Position numbers and translations under genes: made by a program
Notes under the pieces: model-generated
Told to the model about the DNA's origin: nothing
Databases searched by the model: none
What the model saw: the letters and a program-made list of their open reading frames with translations, nothing else
Source: JACMLD01 sp038229695
Lineage (GTDB): Bacteria > Bacteroidota > Bacteroidia > Chitinophagales > Chitinophagaceae
Reading direction: 5' to 3'
Length of the DNA stretch: 64,000 bases
NCBI GenBank assembly: GCA_038229695.1
Contig: JBBROE010000006.1
Location: 4,534 to 68,533 of the forward strand
Shown: one piece after another, positions 26,946-36,145 of the stretch
How positions within the stretch are numbered: position 1 is the first letter of the stretch
How the letters are laid out: each line of letters starts with the position of its first letter

Positions 26946-28196
26946 ATGACGGACAAATTACGAAACAATAAAACGACGGTAATTATCATCATGGGCCTGC
27001 TCACGGCTATCGGGCCGCTGTCGATCGACATGTACCTGCCTGCTTTTCCGGCTATCGCGAAAAGCCTCCACAGTTCGGTCTCCGCCGTCACCCTTTCGCT
27101 GTCCAGTTTCTTTATCGGCATCTCCGGCGGACAGTTATTGTACGGGCCACTGCTGGAACGATATGGGCGGAAAAACCCCCTGTACTTTGGTCTTTCCCTT
27201 TACTTCCTGGCTTCTGTGGGGTGTGCACTTGCTCCTTCGGTCAACAGCTTAATTGTATTCCGGTTCTTCCAGGCCCTGGGTGGTTGCGCGGGCATGGTTG
27301 CCACCCGGGCCATGGTGCGCGATCTCTTCGATGTAAAAGACAATGCAAAAGTGTTTTCCACGCTGATGCTCGTTGTTGCTGTGTCCCCCATCATCGCGCC
27401 TACCCTCGGTGGCTTTATTACGGCTGTCCTGGGATGGCGGTGGGTTTTTGTTATGCTGATCCTTGTTATCCTTCTTATCCTGGCAGGGAGTATACTTTAT
27501 CTTCCGGAAAGCAAGCCACCTGATCCTACGTTCTCTTTACGACCCGGGGCCATCTTTAAAAACTTTGGGTCGGTCCTAAGCAACCGCCAGTTCCTCACTT
27601 TCGCGCTGACGGGTGCTGTATCCTACGGTGGATTGTACGCCTATATCGGCGGATCCCCCTATGTTTTTATGGAACTGTTTACAGTGAGCGAGACAGAATT
27701 CGGACTGATATTCTCCCTGATAGCAGCAGGTATCATCGGCGGCAGCCAGGTCAACAATATCGCCATGAAATACTATTCCAGTGAGCAGGTCATTCGGATG
27801 GCAACACTTTTCAAGGCTGTTATCGGTATCATCATGGTAAGCCTCACCGTCGCAGGATGGAGTAATTTATGGGGGACCATCGTGCTGGTGTTTCTTTTCC
27901 TCGGCGGACAGGGATTTATCTTTCCCAATTCTACAGCGGTGGCCCTGGCACCCATGGGCGGCAACGCCGGCAATGCTTCAGCGCTCATTGGTGCTATCCA
28001 GATGACCATCGGCGCAGGGGCGGCAGCGCTTATCAGTATTGTACAAAACCATACTGCACTACCCATGGTCGCCGTCATGGCGGGTTGTGCGTTGACCGCT
28101 GTCGTCATTTACGATATCGGCAGGAAGGCCATCGCGCAGCAAACCACGCGGCAGGCCGTACAGGAGGAGGAAGTGGATATGATGAGCCAGTTGTAA
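26946..28196 (+). CDS. Bcr/CflA family drug resistance MFS transporter
   Basis: A 416-residue major facilitator with 12 predicted helices from the ATG at 26946 (an upstream frame to 26841 does not look like family sequence). Family marks are the start GLLTAIGPLSIDMYLPAFPAIA, motif A as GGQLLYGPLLERYGRKNPL, the R-x-x-Q-x-x-x-G pattern in FRFFQALGGCAGMV and RAMVRDLFD. These DHA1 antiporters export bicyclomycin, chloramphenicol-like compounds or cysteine. It is divergent from the TIR gene and convergent with the cupin gene. Confidence 0.93.
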   Translation: MTDKLRNNKTTVIIIMGLLTAIGPLSIDMYLPAFPAIAKSLHSSVSAVTLSLSSFFIGISGGQLLYGPLLERYGRKNPLYFGLSLYFLASVGCALAPSVNSLIVFRFFQALGGCAGMVATRAMVRDLFDVKDNAKVFSTLMLVVAVSPIIAPTLGGFITAVLGWRWVFVMLILVILLILAGSILYLPESKPPDPTFSLRPGAIFKNFGSVLSNRQFLTFALTGAVSYGGLYAYIGGSPYVFMELFTVSETEFGLIFSLIAAGIIGGSQVNNIAMKYYSSEQVIRMATLFKAVIGIIMVSLTVAGWSNLWGTIVLVFLFLGGQGFIFPNSTAVALAPMGGNAGNASALIGAIQMTIGAGAAALISIVQNHTALPMVAVMAGCALTAVVIYDIGRKAIAQQTTRQAVQEEEVDMMSQL

Positions 28197-28259
28197 ATTG
28201 ATCAACCAAAGATAAACAGGCAACGAGCCGATGTGCCTGCCCGAATACATGGCCACTGT

Positions 28260-28673
28260 TTATTTTTTATTGACTTCCTGGTACTCATCGTCACTAACAG
28301 GTTGCAGCCATACTACATGCTGGTCGCCTTTGTAATTGCTGATAGCAATATGTGCCATCTTGCTTTCCGCTGAAGCGCCATGCCAGTGCGCTACATTTTC
28401 GGGGATATTGACAACCTCGCCCGGGTGTAAAACAAGTGCCGGTTTACCCTTTTCCTGGTAAAAGCCAAGGCCTGCCAGGATGATCAGCACCTGTCCTTTC
28501 GGATGCGTATGCCAGTTTGTTCTGGCACCGGCTTCAAAGCTGACACTGCCCAGCGCAAACTCATTGTTTTTATCTTTCGCCAGCAGCGGATGTAAGAAAG
28601 CCTCCCCGGTAAAATAGTCTGCGGGCAGGGGGTTGCCTTTCGGAAAAATCGTGATACCGGTTTCTTTTGTCAT
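28260..28673 (-). CDS. Cupin domain protein
   Basis: A 137-residue single-domain cupin. Metal ligands are readable: H55 and H57 with Q61 in NWHTHPKGQVLIIL, and H96 or H98 in ENVAHWHGAS. The type with an HxH and GHW-like second motif is often annotated near carboxymuconolactone decarboxylases as a small stress-linked cupin of unknown substrate. It is cytoplasmic and monocistronic, convergent with the Bcr/CflA gene. Confidence 0.88.
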   Translation of the reverse strand: MTKETGITIFPKGNPLPADYFTGEAFLHPLLAKDKNNEFALGSVSFEAGARTNWHTHPKGQVLIILAGLGFYQEKGKPALVLHPGEVVNIPENVAHWHGASAESKMAHIAISNYKGDQHVVWLQPVSDDEYQEVNKK

Positions 28674-28950
28674 ATTGCCGAGTTTGGAGGTTACACAGGA
28701 AGTAAATGTATACTACTAAGCAGCACAGTTGCGTTAAATGTTTTCCTCGTCCTGGAACAACGTGGGCCTGAACGCTCAAAATTTGACCCATTCCTGTATG
28801 TGAAATTCCTGCCCAATGTACAATGAGTCGATAACTGTCGGTCCGCAATCGCCGATATGAATCTTACCTGCAGAACGGAACGCACAACTGCCAGGAATCG
28901 TAACTTTATTACTGCGGTCTTAGCTATTTACCATCCCAAAAACTGACTTT

Positions 28951-29472
28951 ATGCAGGGACGACTAGTTTTAATTTTGGCGCTAGCAGCATCTTTTAGTCT
29001 CGGATTTGCTGCTAAGTCGCTCGTACAAGACAATGCTGAGTCACCTATGAAGCGAGTTACCGGGATCGGCGGCATTTTTTTCAAATGTAAAGATCCGGCG
29101 AAACTTAAGGAGTGGTATAAGATACATCTTGGCCTCAACACAGACAAGTATGGCGCTGTGTTCGAATGGCGGCAGGCAACAGATTCTACGAGAAAGGGAT
29201 TTTCACAATGGAGCCCGTTTAATGAAAAGACCAGCTACTTCGCACCGTCTGAAAAAGAGTTTATGATAAATTACCGGGTTGCGGATTTGGAAACCCTCGT
29301 GACGGCGCTGCAAAGTGAAGGGGTGCGGATCGTAGATTCCGTTCAGTCTGTTGAATACGGAAAGTTTATTCATATCATGGATATAGAAGGCAACAAAGTG
29401 GAACTCTGGGAGCCCAATGATATAGCATATGAAAAACTGGGAAAGACGCTCGGGTATAAAACAACTAAATAG
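28951..29472 (+). CDS. VOC (glyoxalase-like) protein with an N-terminal signal
   Basis: A 173-residue protein. Residues 1-22 (LVLILALAASFSLGFAA) form a signal peptide or anchor, which is unusual for this normally cytoplasmic fold. The VOC domain spans about 36-165: GIGGIFFKCKDPAKLKEWYKIHLGL, FMINYRVADLETLVTALQSEGV, HIMDIEGNKVELWEP, where the final Glu is the usual metal ligand. Substrate unknown; relatives include glyoxalase and extradiol dioxygenase-like proteins. Monocistronic and convergent with the SIMPL gene. Confidence 0.85.
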   Translation: MQGRLVLILALAASFSLGFAAKSLVQDNAESPMKRVTGIGGIFFKCKDPAKLKEWYKIHLGLNTDKYGAVFEWRQATDSTRKGFSQWSPFNEKTSYFAPSEKEFMINYRVADLETLVTALQSEGVRIVDSVQSVEYGKFIHIMDIEGNKVELWEPNDIAYEKLGKTLGYKTTK

Positions 29473-29615
29473 CGGGAAGGGTAAGGCCGGATGAACACCG
29501 GAACCTGGCTGCCTCTTGTTCCACGCGTTATAAAAAAGCGCCCACGGTATCCCTCGGCCGCCGGCTGCGATATCCATCTTTCCGCAAAACGCGGCATAAC
29601 GTCTGGGTCGGCGGA

Positions 29616-30374
29616 CTAGTTCAACGAGTATGTTAGCCGAACCGTTATTCTTGCCGTCTTATTTTTACTGAATGTATCATTATTGCCTCCGTAACTGTCT
29701 TCCTCAACTAAACCCTTGCCGGTAATCTGAAATACACCCATGGAAGCATCTTTTAATTTGCCCAGTTTTCCATCAGCGGTATTGACGATTTTTTGCGCGT
29801 GCTCTTTGGCATCCTGTGATGCTTTTTCGATCAAATTGTGTTTCAGGCTCGGTAAATCAGAATAGGTGTATTGTGCTTTATCGCCGTCGAATTCAATACC
29901 CGAGTTAATTAATTCCGACGTTTGATCGACAACATTCTCGATTTTTTTCATTAAAACACTGTCTTTCCGGCTGCTAAATGAAATGCTTTGGCTGGCAATA
30001 TAGCCGTCAAAAATCTTTTCCGTTTTCGTAACGCTCCCTTTTGATTCAAGAGTAATTGTACGGTATGATTTTTCGAAGCTGACGCCCCCGAAACTGAATT
30101 CGTTCTGTCTGAAACCCTTGGACACAAAAAAAGCCTTCACCTTTTCCCTGTCTTCATTTATCATGTTGTAGGCGTCTTTGGCTTCAGCAGATTTAGCGTT
30201 ATAGCTGCCTGACCAATAAATTTCATCAGATTGAAAGTCGCGGGTTCCCAGCCCCACTACAGCTATCGAATCTGAGGCCGCATTTCTGTTTTTAAAAGCA
30301 GCACCTAATATAATGGCGGTGACAATAATGGCGATCCCTGTAATCACGGGCGCAAAGAAGGATTCAGCTTTCAT
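29616..30374 (-). CDS. SIMPL (DUF541) domain protein
   Basis: A 252-residue protein with an N-terminal anchor or signal (ITGIAIIVTAIILGAAF, residues 11-27) and a SIMPL domain (about 38-250): VVGLGTRDFQSDEIYWSGSY, KVKAFFVSKGFRQNEFSF, YIASQSISFSSRKDSV, KASQDAKEHAQKIVNTADGK, TARITVRLTYSL. SIMPL proteins are periplasmic and oligomeric; BP26 of Brucella forms channels, but the bacterial role is not established. It lies after an intergenic repeat at 30535-30600. Confidence 0.9.
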   Translation of the reverse strand: MKAESFFAPVITGIAIIVTAIILGAAFKNRNAASDSIAVVGLGTRDFQSDEIYWSGSYNAKSAEAKDAYNMINEDREKVKAFFVSKGFRQNEFSFGGVSFEKSYRTITLESKGSVTKTEKIFDGYIASQSISFSSRKDSVLMKKIENVVDQTSELINSGIEFDGDKAQYTYSDLPSLKHNLIEKASQDAKEHAQKIVNTADGKLGKLKDASMGVFQITGKGLVEEDSYGGNNDTFSKNKTARITVRLTYSLN

Positions 30375-30534
30375 GGTTGTGTTATAAATATCCGCATTTA
30401 TTTTTTAAAACCCTAACCACTTGCTAAAAAAATATTTGTCTTCCCCGAAATTGATACTACCTGCCGGCGACCGGGCTTTCTTTTGTTAAATAAGTTGGAT
30501 GATAAATAAGGGGAGCCGGGCATGGGAATAATAC

Positions 30535-30600
30535 TCAGCATCCTTGCGTCGCACCTTTCAGCTGCAGCGCATCTTTGATCCGGATCCCCGTGTCATTCAT
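30535..30600 (-). repeat. Copy of the dispersed TGCGACGCAA element
   Basis: On the minus strand the core GGTGCGACGCAA is at 30555-30544. It lies in a 21-codon frame (ATG 30600 to TGA 30535) ending QLKGATQGC; its start overlaps the stop of the VOC gene at 30593. It points toward the SIMPL gene, which starts 160 bp further on. Confidence 0.4.
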
Positions 30601-30955
30601 CCAGGGAAAGGAGGTTGCCATCCGGGTCTTTAAACCAGGCTACTTTCGTGCCACCGGGTGCCGTCCAGATGCCCAGCTCATCCTGCTCCGGGAAACCATA
30701 CTGCTGGCACCTGATCCCTTTATCGTATAACGTTCTTATCGCCGTCCTGATATCGTCAACATGCCAGCCCAGCACGGTGAATTCCTGCGGGGCCAGCTTT
30801 GGTACTATCGTGACACGCAGCCTCGTTCCGTCCGCCTCAAATTCATCGGCAAACGGATCCGAAGAAATCAACGTCAGTCCCAGCACATCCCTGTAAAATA
30901 CCCGGGCTTCCCCTGGTTTCACCGTAGGAATAAAGGCCTTAAGCTTACCTAACAT
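30593..30955 (-). CDS. VOC family (bleomycin-resistance-like) protein
   Basis: A 120-residue cytoplasmic VOC protein from the ATG at 30955 (12 codons shorter than the longest frame). It has the pattern FIPTVKPGEARVFYRDVLGL at the start, VLGWHVDDIRTAIRTLYDKGI in the middle and WFKDPDGNLLSLDE at the end. The D-P-D-G-N-x-L signature is typical of glyoxalase/bleomycin-binding proteins. Substrate unknown. No operon partner is apparent; the SASA gene upstream on the same strand ends 98 bp before. Confidence 0.88.
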   Translation of the reverse strand: MLGKLKAFIPTVKPGEARVFYRDVLGLTLISSDPFADEFEADGTRLRVTIVPKLAPQEFTVLGWHVDDIRTAIRTLYDKGIRCQQYGFPEQDELGIWTAPGGTKVAWFKDPDGNLLSLDE

Positions 30956-31053
30956 AACAGTGGATTTTAGATGGTGGACAAATGTGAGCATTGCGGTTGT
31001 TTGTAGCCGGTAGTTTTATGGAACGCCGTTTCTCTGCTTTCTAAAACGGATCG

Positions 31054-32994
31054 TCACCGATCCGTTCGGAAAGGTGCTGCCGGCAAACCCTCCCGGTTGA
31101 AAAGATTAGGGTTAACGGGGTTGTCTGCCCATGCATATCTCACGTACATGGGATGAATAACTTCATCGTTCCAGGCCAGCACCCTGCCGCCCGCTATTTT
31201 TGTACTGGCCCATACGAATTTCTTATCGGCCCCTGCAATGGCGAATTCACCGGGTGCCTCGCCGTCAGCCGTGATCAGCCCTCCCCCCACATGGCTGAAG
31301 GATAGCTCGATCGTATCACCTTTTATCGCCACTGCATCATATTGCGGACCCGAATAAACCACCTGCTGGTCCTGGTAAGCTACTTTTTCGGCAGCAAGCG
31401 CCAGGCGGTCGCCCACTTCTTTTTTCCGGTCGGGGTGTATATCATTCCATTCTCCTAAATCAATGGCCACGGCCATCGCGGTATGCGGAACTGCCAGCGA
31501 TTGGGCCTGCACTTCCCGGAAAACGGCCCACTGGCTTTCTGCCGGCTGGTAACGCATTTCCATAAATCCGGGTAACTGTACAAAAAGAAAGGGCGCGTCG
31601 GGCTCCTGCCATTTGCTGCGCCAGTCGGCAATCATGGCGGGCTGCAACCTGGCATATTCCTGGGGCCTTCCCGTATTGGATTCCCCCTGGTACCAGACAA
31701 ATCCTTTAACGGCATAATTTACCAGCGGAGCTATCATGGCATGATACAAAGCCGCCGGCTGATTTTGTAGTGCAGGGGAACCGCCTCCTCCCCGGAACGG
31801 CTGGTTTACCTGCCCAACCTTGTATTCCCAGTAACCGGTTAAATCAATGCTGTCGCCGCCCGCCATCAATTGGTAGGGTTTGTCCGGCACAAAGCCACCC
31901 TTGCCTGCATTGTTGGTTACTTTCACTACAAACAGGTTCTTCCCGGGAACCAGTACGCCAGCCGGAATGGTATACCGGCGCTGCGGGTACATATAACCGG
32001 TACTTCCCACCTGCTTACCGTTTACGTACAGCACATCCGCATCCACGATCCTCCCCAGGAAGACCTTCGCGGAAACACCGGTCATCGTCGCCGGAACCTC
32101 AAATACCCTGCGGTACCATACCGTGCCGTCGAGATCTTTTATACCCTGGTCTTCCCAGTAACCGGGAACCGCAATCCTTCGCCACGCTTTTGGCACATAG
32201 GCGGGACTAAACCATTTCTCCGCAATGCCCTTATCTGCCGGCAGGGAAGGTCTGCTAGCGGGTCCGGCGTTATTGCGAATAGTCATATCAGTTATATCCC
32301 GATTTTTTTCGATCGTGCTCATTATCGACGGGAAATCCTTCAGGCTCTCTTCGCTCATCATCGATTCTATGGGTACGCCACCCCAGCTCGCGTTGATAAT
32401 CCCAATCGGTACCTGGTATTTCTCATACAGCGATTTCGCAAAAAAGTAGGCTACGGCCGAAAATTCACCAATGGTTTCCGGGTTAGCCGCCTTCCAGCTG
32501 CCGCCGGGTAAATTCTCCTGCGGCTCCTTCAGGCTGGTCACGTTAGGAACCCAGAATTGCCGTATGCCAGGGTAATTCACCTGCTCCATTTCTTTTGCAT
32601 ACCGGGTACTGTGCAGCGCCATCTGGTGCACCATATTCGACTGCCCCGCGCAGAGCCACACTTCGCCCACCAGGATATCCTTTAGCACCAGATGGTTGCT
32701 CGCTTCAATAGTCATGGTATGGGGGCCGCCGGCTTTTACGGGCCGCAACTCCACCAACCAGTGCCCATCCTTATTCGCCCTGGTTTTGTACGATTGCCCG
32801 CTGAACCGGACGGAAATCTTTTCGGATGGCGCGGCCCATCCCCACAACTTAATCTTCGTATCCCGCTGCAGCACCATGCTGTCGCGGATCAGCCGCGGCA
32901 GTCTTACCTGCGCGCGCGATGGCAAAGCCGTTGCCAACATCATGAACAGGACTAATATGCCCTGGAACTGCCTTGCGGTTGTGGAATGGGTCAT
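31054..32994 (-). CDS. Sialate O-acetylesterase / acetyl-xylan esterase-like SASA protein
   Basis: A 646-residue secreted esterase with signal VLFMMLATALPSRAQ. The SGNH-like SASA domain has its nucleophile in the GQSNM motif (S119) and the catalytic D-x-x-H in NDIHPDRKKEVGDRLA. A jelly-roll insert (about residues 270-395, RRIAVPGYWEDQGI and YRRVFEVPA) resembles the sugar-binding domain of GH2 enzymes, the usual arrangement of this family in Bacteroidota. It removes O-acetyl groups from glycans. It starts 51 bp after the GH115 stop and is co-transcribed with it, which favours acetylated glucuronoxylan over sialic acid as target. Confidence 0.93.
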   Translation of the reverse strand: MTHSTTARQFQGILVLFMMLATALPSRAQVRLPRLIRDSMVLQRDTKIKLWGWAAPSEKISVRFSGQSYKTRANKDGHWLVELRPVKAGGPHTMTIEASNHLVLKDILVGEVWLCAGQSNMVHQMALHSTRYAKEMEQVNYPGIRQFWVPNVTSLKEPQENLPGGSWKAANPETIGEFSAVAYFFAKSLYEKYQVPIGIINASWGGVPIESMMSEESLKDFPSIMSTIEKNRDITDMTIRNNAGPASRPSLPADKGIAEKWFSPAYVPKAWRRIAVPGYWEDQGIKDLDGTVWYRRVFEVPATMTGVSAKVFLGRIVDADVLYVNGKQVGSTGYMYPQRRYTIPAGVLVPGKNLFVVKVTNNAGKGGFVPDKPYQLMAGGDSIDLTGYWEYKVGQVNQPFRGGGGSPALQNQPAALYHAMIAPLVNYAVKGFVWYQGESNTGRPQEYARLQPAMIADWRSKWQEPDAPFLFVQLPGFMEMRYQPAESQWAVFREVQAQSLAVPHTAMAVAIDLGEWNDIHPDRKKEVGDRLALAAEKVAYQDQQVVYSGPQYDAVAIKGDTIELSFSHVGGGLITADGEAPGEFAIAGADKKFVWASTKIAGGRVLAWNDEVIHPMYVRYAWADNPVNPNLFNREGLPAAPFRTDR

Positions 32995-33045
32995 AGTAAA
33001 AACTTGTTGAAAATGGGTGAGGTATAAAAGCGTTTTGCGTTACCG

Positions 33046-35604
33046 TTATTGCCTGCTGCTCTCCGGCGGCCCGAAATAAGAAGGCGAGAGCCCCCCGAAA
33101 TCCAGCACCAGCTGCTGCAAGATCACGCCCGGGTCCATCATCCAGTACCTGATAACATGTTTTCCGGGCGCGCTGATAAAATGCTGCGTGGTTTTGATAA
33201 TGATATCGTCCGCCACCCATGTATTCCATAGCGGGGTATTGTCTTCCTGGTTTAAGTGCACGATTTGCGGTTGCTCCGCGTCTAGCGAAACCGCGAAACG
33301 GAGTCCTTGTGGTGCATGGGTGAAATTAAGGGTAGGCGAAAAATAGGTGAGCAGGCGTAGGCTGTCCCTGCCGGTTGTAGTCACCTCGTAATCGAGGTGC
33401 GGACTGGCAGCTGAAAGCGGCAGGGCCATAGTTACGGGGAAAGTGGTGATGCCATCGCCATACTTGCCGACATCGGGGATAATCGTCCAGCTGACCTTCG
33501 CGGCCCCAACGGCTTTACTGTAATGTGTGGCGCCCATAGAAATATAGCCTCCATGCTGTACAAAGGCGGGGCTGGCGCCTTTTTTTTGAATCCCGGCAGC
33601 CGGCAAGGCCGTGTTGCCCGGCGTGAAGGCGGTATGGCTGACTGCTGAATCAGCCTTGATGTAGTGTATTTCGGGCATGCGGTTAATGGGCGGCTGCTGC
33701 CAGTACGTGTAGCCGATATGGGTCTGGTCCATCATATGATCCCATTTGCCACCGGCAAGATCATGGTTGTATGCCAGGGTCAGCAGCGAATCGTTTAGAT
33801 AGAATTGCTTAGCCTCATCTGCCCAGTGATTGGCCAGCCCGTTTTTGTGGGCCGCATACCAATGGTTCATGGCCACTGCGTGGTACAATTGGTGGAGGAT
33901 GGTAAATGCTTTTACGGGGTGGCGGACCAGCTCAAAATACGCGTCCTGGTAAGCTGCTGGCAGGCTGTCTTCCAGTTGTTCCGCCGCATGATTCAAATCA
34001 GTCCATTGCCTCAGCACCCGGTCGGCCTCACCCGTACTCACCGAATATGTCGCCGCGTCGAGCAATTCCGGTTTTCGGCGGGCCGCATACACGGAATACC
34101 GGTTCAGGATATTTCCGATGGCTGCGGCATGGCCGGAGCCGAATTGCTGCCCGGCCCATTCCGTGTAATACGTGCGGATATTTTCCGCATTCCATTTTTT
34201 GGTATCGTATGCATAATCCAGGAAAAACGAAATGGGGAGTTCCATCGGTTTGAGATCACCGACATTCACCACCCATAATTTATTTGCTCCATGTGCATCC
34301 GCCATATGCAGTTGCTCCCATACCCTCGAGAGGTTGTTATCGTTGATCCATTTGTAATTCCGCGGGTCGCCTACATAATCAAAATGGTAATAAATGCCAT
34401 AGCCACCGGCGCGTTTCGGGCTGCCGGGTGCGGGCAGCCGGCGGATATTACCCCAGTTGTCGTCCGAGATGAGGAGCGTAACATCATCCGGTACCCGCAT
34501 TCCTTTGTCATAATAATCCTGCACTTCTTTGTACAGGGCCCAGACCTGCGGCGTCTGCGCCGCCGGTTTGCCGGTGACGGATGCTATGATAGTGCGCTGG
34601 TCGGCTACTATTTTTTCCAGCAGGCCGGTAGCGGTGCCCGCCGTCATCGGCATATCGCCGTCACCCCGCATCCCTACGGTGATAAGGCTTTCATGCGAAC
34701 CCATGTTTTCAATACCCTTCTTCCAGAAAGCCCGGAGTACTGAATCGTTTTTACTGTAGTCCCACGGACCTTTGCCATACCGTTTCCATTCCTGCTGGGC
34801 GCGCATCATGGGTTCATGGTGCGAAGTGCCCATGACGATGCCCCATTTATCGGCCAGTACCGGGTTCAGGGTATCATCATCATTAAAGGCATTGCCCCAC
34901 ATGGCCGGCCAGAGAAAATTGCCTTTCAGCCGGAGGATGAGTTCAAACATTTTTTCATACACCAGGTGGTTCACCCCGCCAAATTTCTCCCGGGTCCAGC
35001 CCGAGAAGGCCGGCGCTTCATCGTTGATGAAAATGCCCCGGTACTGAACCGAAGGCGAATTAAAAACGTATGGGCCTTTGCGCACAAATAAGAAATTGGT
35101 TTGTTTAATGGGCACGTCCGCCCACCAGTACCAGGGAGATACGCCGATTTGTTTCGACAGTTCAAAAACGCCGTAGGCTGCGCCGCGTTTATCGGAACCC
35201 GCGATGACCAGGGCATTGTCTACCCCAGGCCATGGCCGCGGGACAACCTGTACCTGGAAAGCCTCCCATTTGCCGGTGATGCCGGCGATGTCTATTTTTT
35301 TCTGTGCAGCCAGTTGCCGTATAAGCGCGGAGCCATGAACGGACCCGACGAGGATGATACTTTTTGATGAAGCTGGTATGCCGGTCACCAGCATGGGCTT
35401 TTTGCCGGTAGCCGCTTCCATATCCTGCTGCAGCAGGGCAGCTGCTTTGTGCACCAGCCAGTCGTCTTTGTCGTCCGTACAAATCTTGACACCCGGGGCG
35501 GAAAGCGACCATGAGCCGGGTTCATGCGTTGCCGAGATAAAGGTCTGCGAAAATGAGATGGGCACCAGGAAATAAAAAAGGGTGACAAGAAACAGCCGTT
35601 TCAT
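33046..35604 (-). CDS. GH115 alpha-glucuronidase
   Basis: An 852-residue secreted enzyme from the ATG at 35604, with signal LFLVTLFYFLVPISFS. It has the GH115 layout: an N-terminal GH20b-like domain (to about 165), the barrel with VQYRGIFINDEAPAFSGW, NFLWPAMWGNAFNDDD, GIVMGTSHHEPMMRAQQEW and LLISDDNWGNIRRLP, a helical domain, and the C-terminal sandwich with VSWTIIPDVGKYGDGITTFP. GH115 removes (4-O-methyl)glucuronic acid from internal xylose residues of xylan. It is the first gene of a two-gene unit with the SASA esterase and diverges from the CE15 gene. Together they cover deacetylation, glucuronate removal and ester cleavage. Confidence 0.95.
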   Translation of the reverse strand: MKRLFLVTLFYFLVPISFSQTFISATHEPGSWSLSAPGVKICTDDKDDWLVHKAAALLQQDMEAATGKKPMLVTGIPASSKSIILVGSVHGSALIRQLAAQKKIDIAGITGKWEAFQVQVVPRPWPGVDNALVIAGSDKRGAAYGVFELSKQIGVSPWYWWADVPIKQTNFLFVRKGPYVFNSPSVQYRGIFINDEAPAFSGWTREKFGGVNHLVYEKMFELILRLKGNFLWPAMWGNAFNDDDTLNPVLADKWGIVMGTSHHEPMMRAQQEWKRYGKGPWDYSKNDSVLRAFWKKGIENMGSHESLITVGMRGDGDMPMTAGTATGLLEKIVADQRTIIASVTGKPAAQTPQVWALYKEVQDYYDKGMRVPDDVTLLISDDNWGNIRRLPAPGSPKRAGGYGIYYHFDYVGDPRNYKWINDNNLSRVWEQLHMADAHGANKLWVVNVGDLKPMELPISFFLDYAYDTKKWNAENIRTYYTEWAGQQFGSGHAAAIGNILNRYSVYAARRKPELLDAATYSVSTGEADRVLRQWTDLNHAAEQLEDSLPAAYQDAYFELVRHPVKAFTILHQLYHAVAMNHWYAAHKNGLANHWADEAKQFYLNDSLLTLAYNHDLAGGKWDHMMDQTHIGYTYWQQPPINRMPEIHYIKADSAVSHTAFTPGNTALPAAGIQKKGASPAFVQHGGYISMGATHYSKAVGAAKVSWTIIPDVGKYGDGITTFPVTMALPLSAASPHLDYEVTTTGRDSLRLLTYFSPTLNFTHAPQGLRFAVSLDAEQPQIVHLNQEDNTPLWNTWVADDIIIKTTQHFISAPGKHVIRYWMMDPGVILQQLVLDFGGLSPSYFGPPESSRQ

Positions 35605-35699
35605 AACAGAATATTGATGCAAGTTGAGCAGGATGCCGGGTAAGCATTTCGTTACAATGTAACAGTTTTTCCAGGGGTGGCAAATAACAAGGTTTCAAA

Positions 35700-35850
35700 A
35701 TGCGTACAAAGACGGTACGGCTGAATGGCCGTTTCGGGGAGCTGCTGCTGTTGATCCCGTACAGGTGTGCGACGCAACCGGTGCTGCCCGGCGCGGTGCT
35801 GCCGGCTTCAAAAAAAATCTTTGGCAGGATCGGTGACTCGAATGCCTGGG
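35700..35850 (+). repeat. Long copy of the dispersed TGCGACGCAA element
   Basis: Shares a gapped ~100-bp similarity with the copy at 54430: GGAGCTGCTGC near the start, TGCGACGCAACC at 35768-35779, a following TGCTGCC block and an A-run. It lies in the 541-bp space between the divergent GH115 and CE15 genes and points toward CE15. A frame of 79 codons from 35700 covers it (PYRCATQPVLPG at the core), but I do not treat it as a proven gene. Confidence 0.45.
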
Positions 35851-35965
35851 GAGTGAGGCCGGCAGCGGGTTGCATGGCGTCAGCGTTGTGTCACTCTCTT
35901 GTGCGGCAACTCTTCTGGCAGCCGGGTAAACCGGGGTAGGACTGTTCATCCGTAAATTGCCACAG

Positions 35966-36013
35966 GCGCACTAAAAGATGCACAGTGGCTGCGACATGTT
36001 GCGCACTAAAAGA
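35966..36013 (+). promoter_or_regulatory. 13-bp direct repeat upstream of the CE15 gene
   Basis: GCGCACTAAAAGA occurs exactly at 35966-35978 and again at 36001-36013, start-to-start distance 35 bp. It lies 133 bp before the CE15 start in the divergent region and could bind a regulator shared with GH115. The rest of 35605-36145 holds only the element at 35700 and no other gene I can support. Confidence 0.4.
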
Positions 36014-36145
36014 AGTCCTACCTTGACGCTGAAACGGATGGCAGCGGCCCGCCTGCAGCTTCAGGCTAACACAGCTCCGAAAGGCGGGGTAGTAGTAGAA
36101 ACCAGCAGACCGCAGAGTGTGAAATCCGATTTTAAATGTAATACT

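Noticed and set aside
35978..36145. A longer CE15 protein starting at 35978
   Set aside because: The added 56 residues have no signal or domain character and include the direct-repeat region; the signal peptide begins at 36146.
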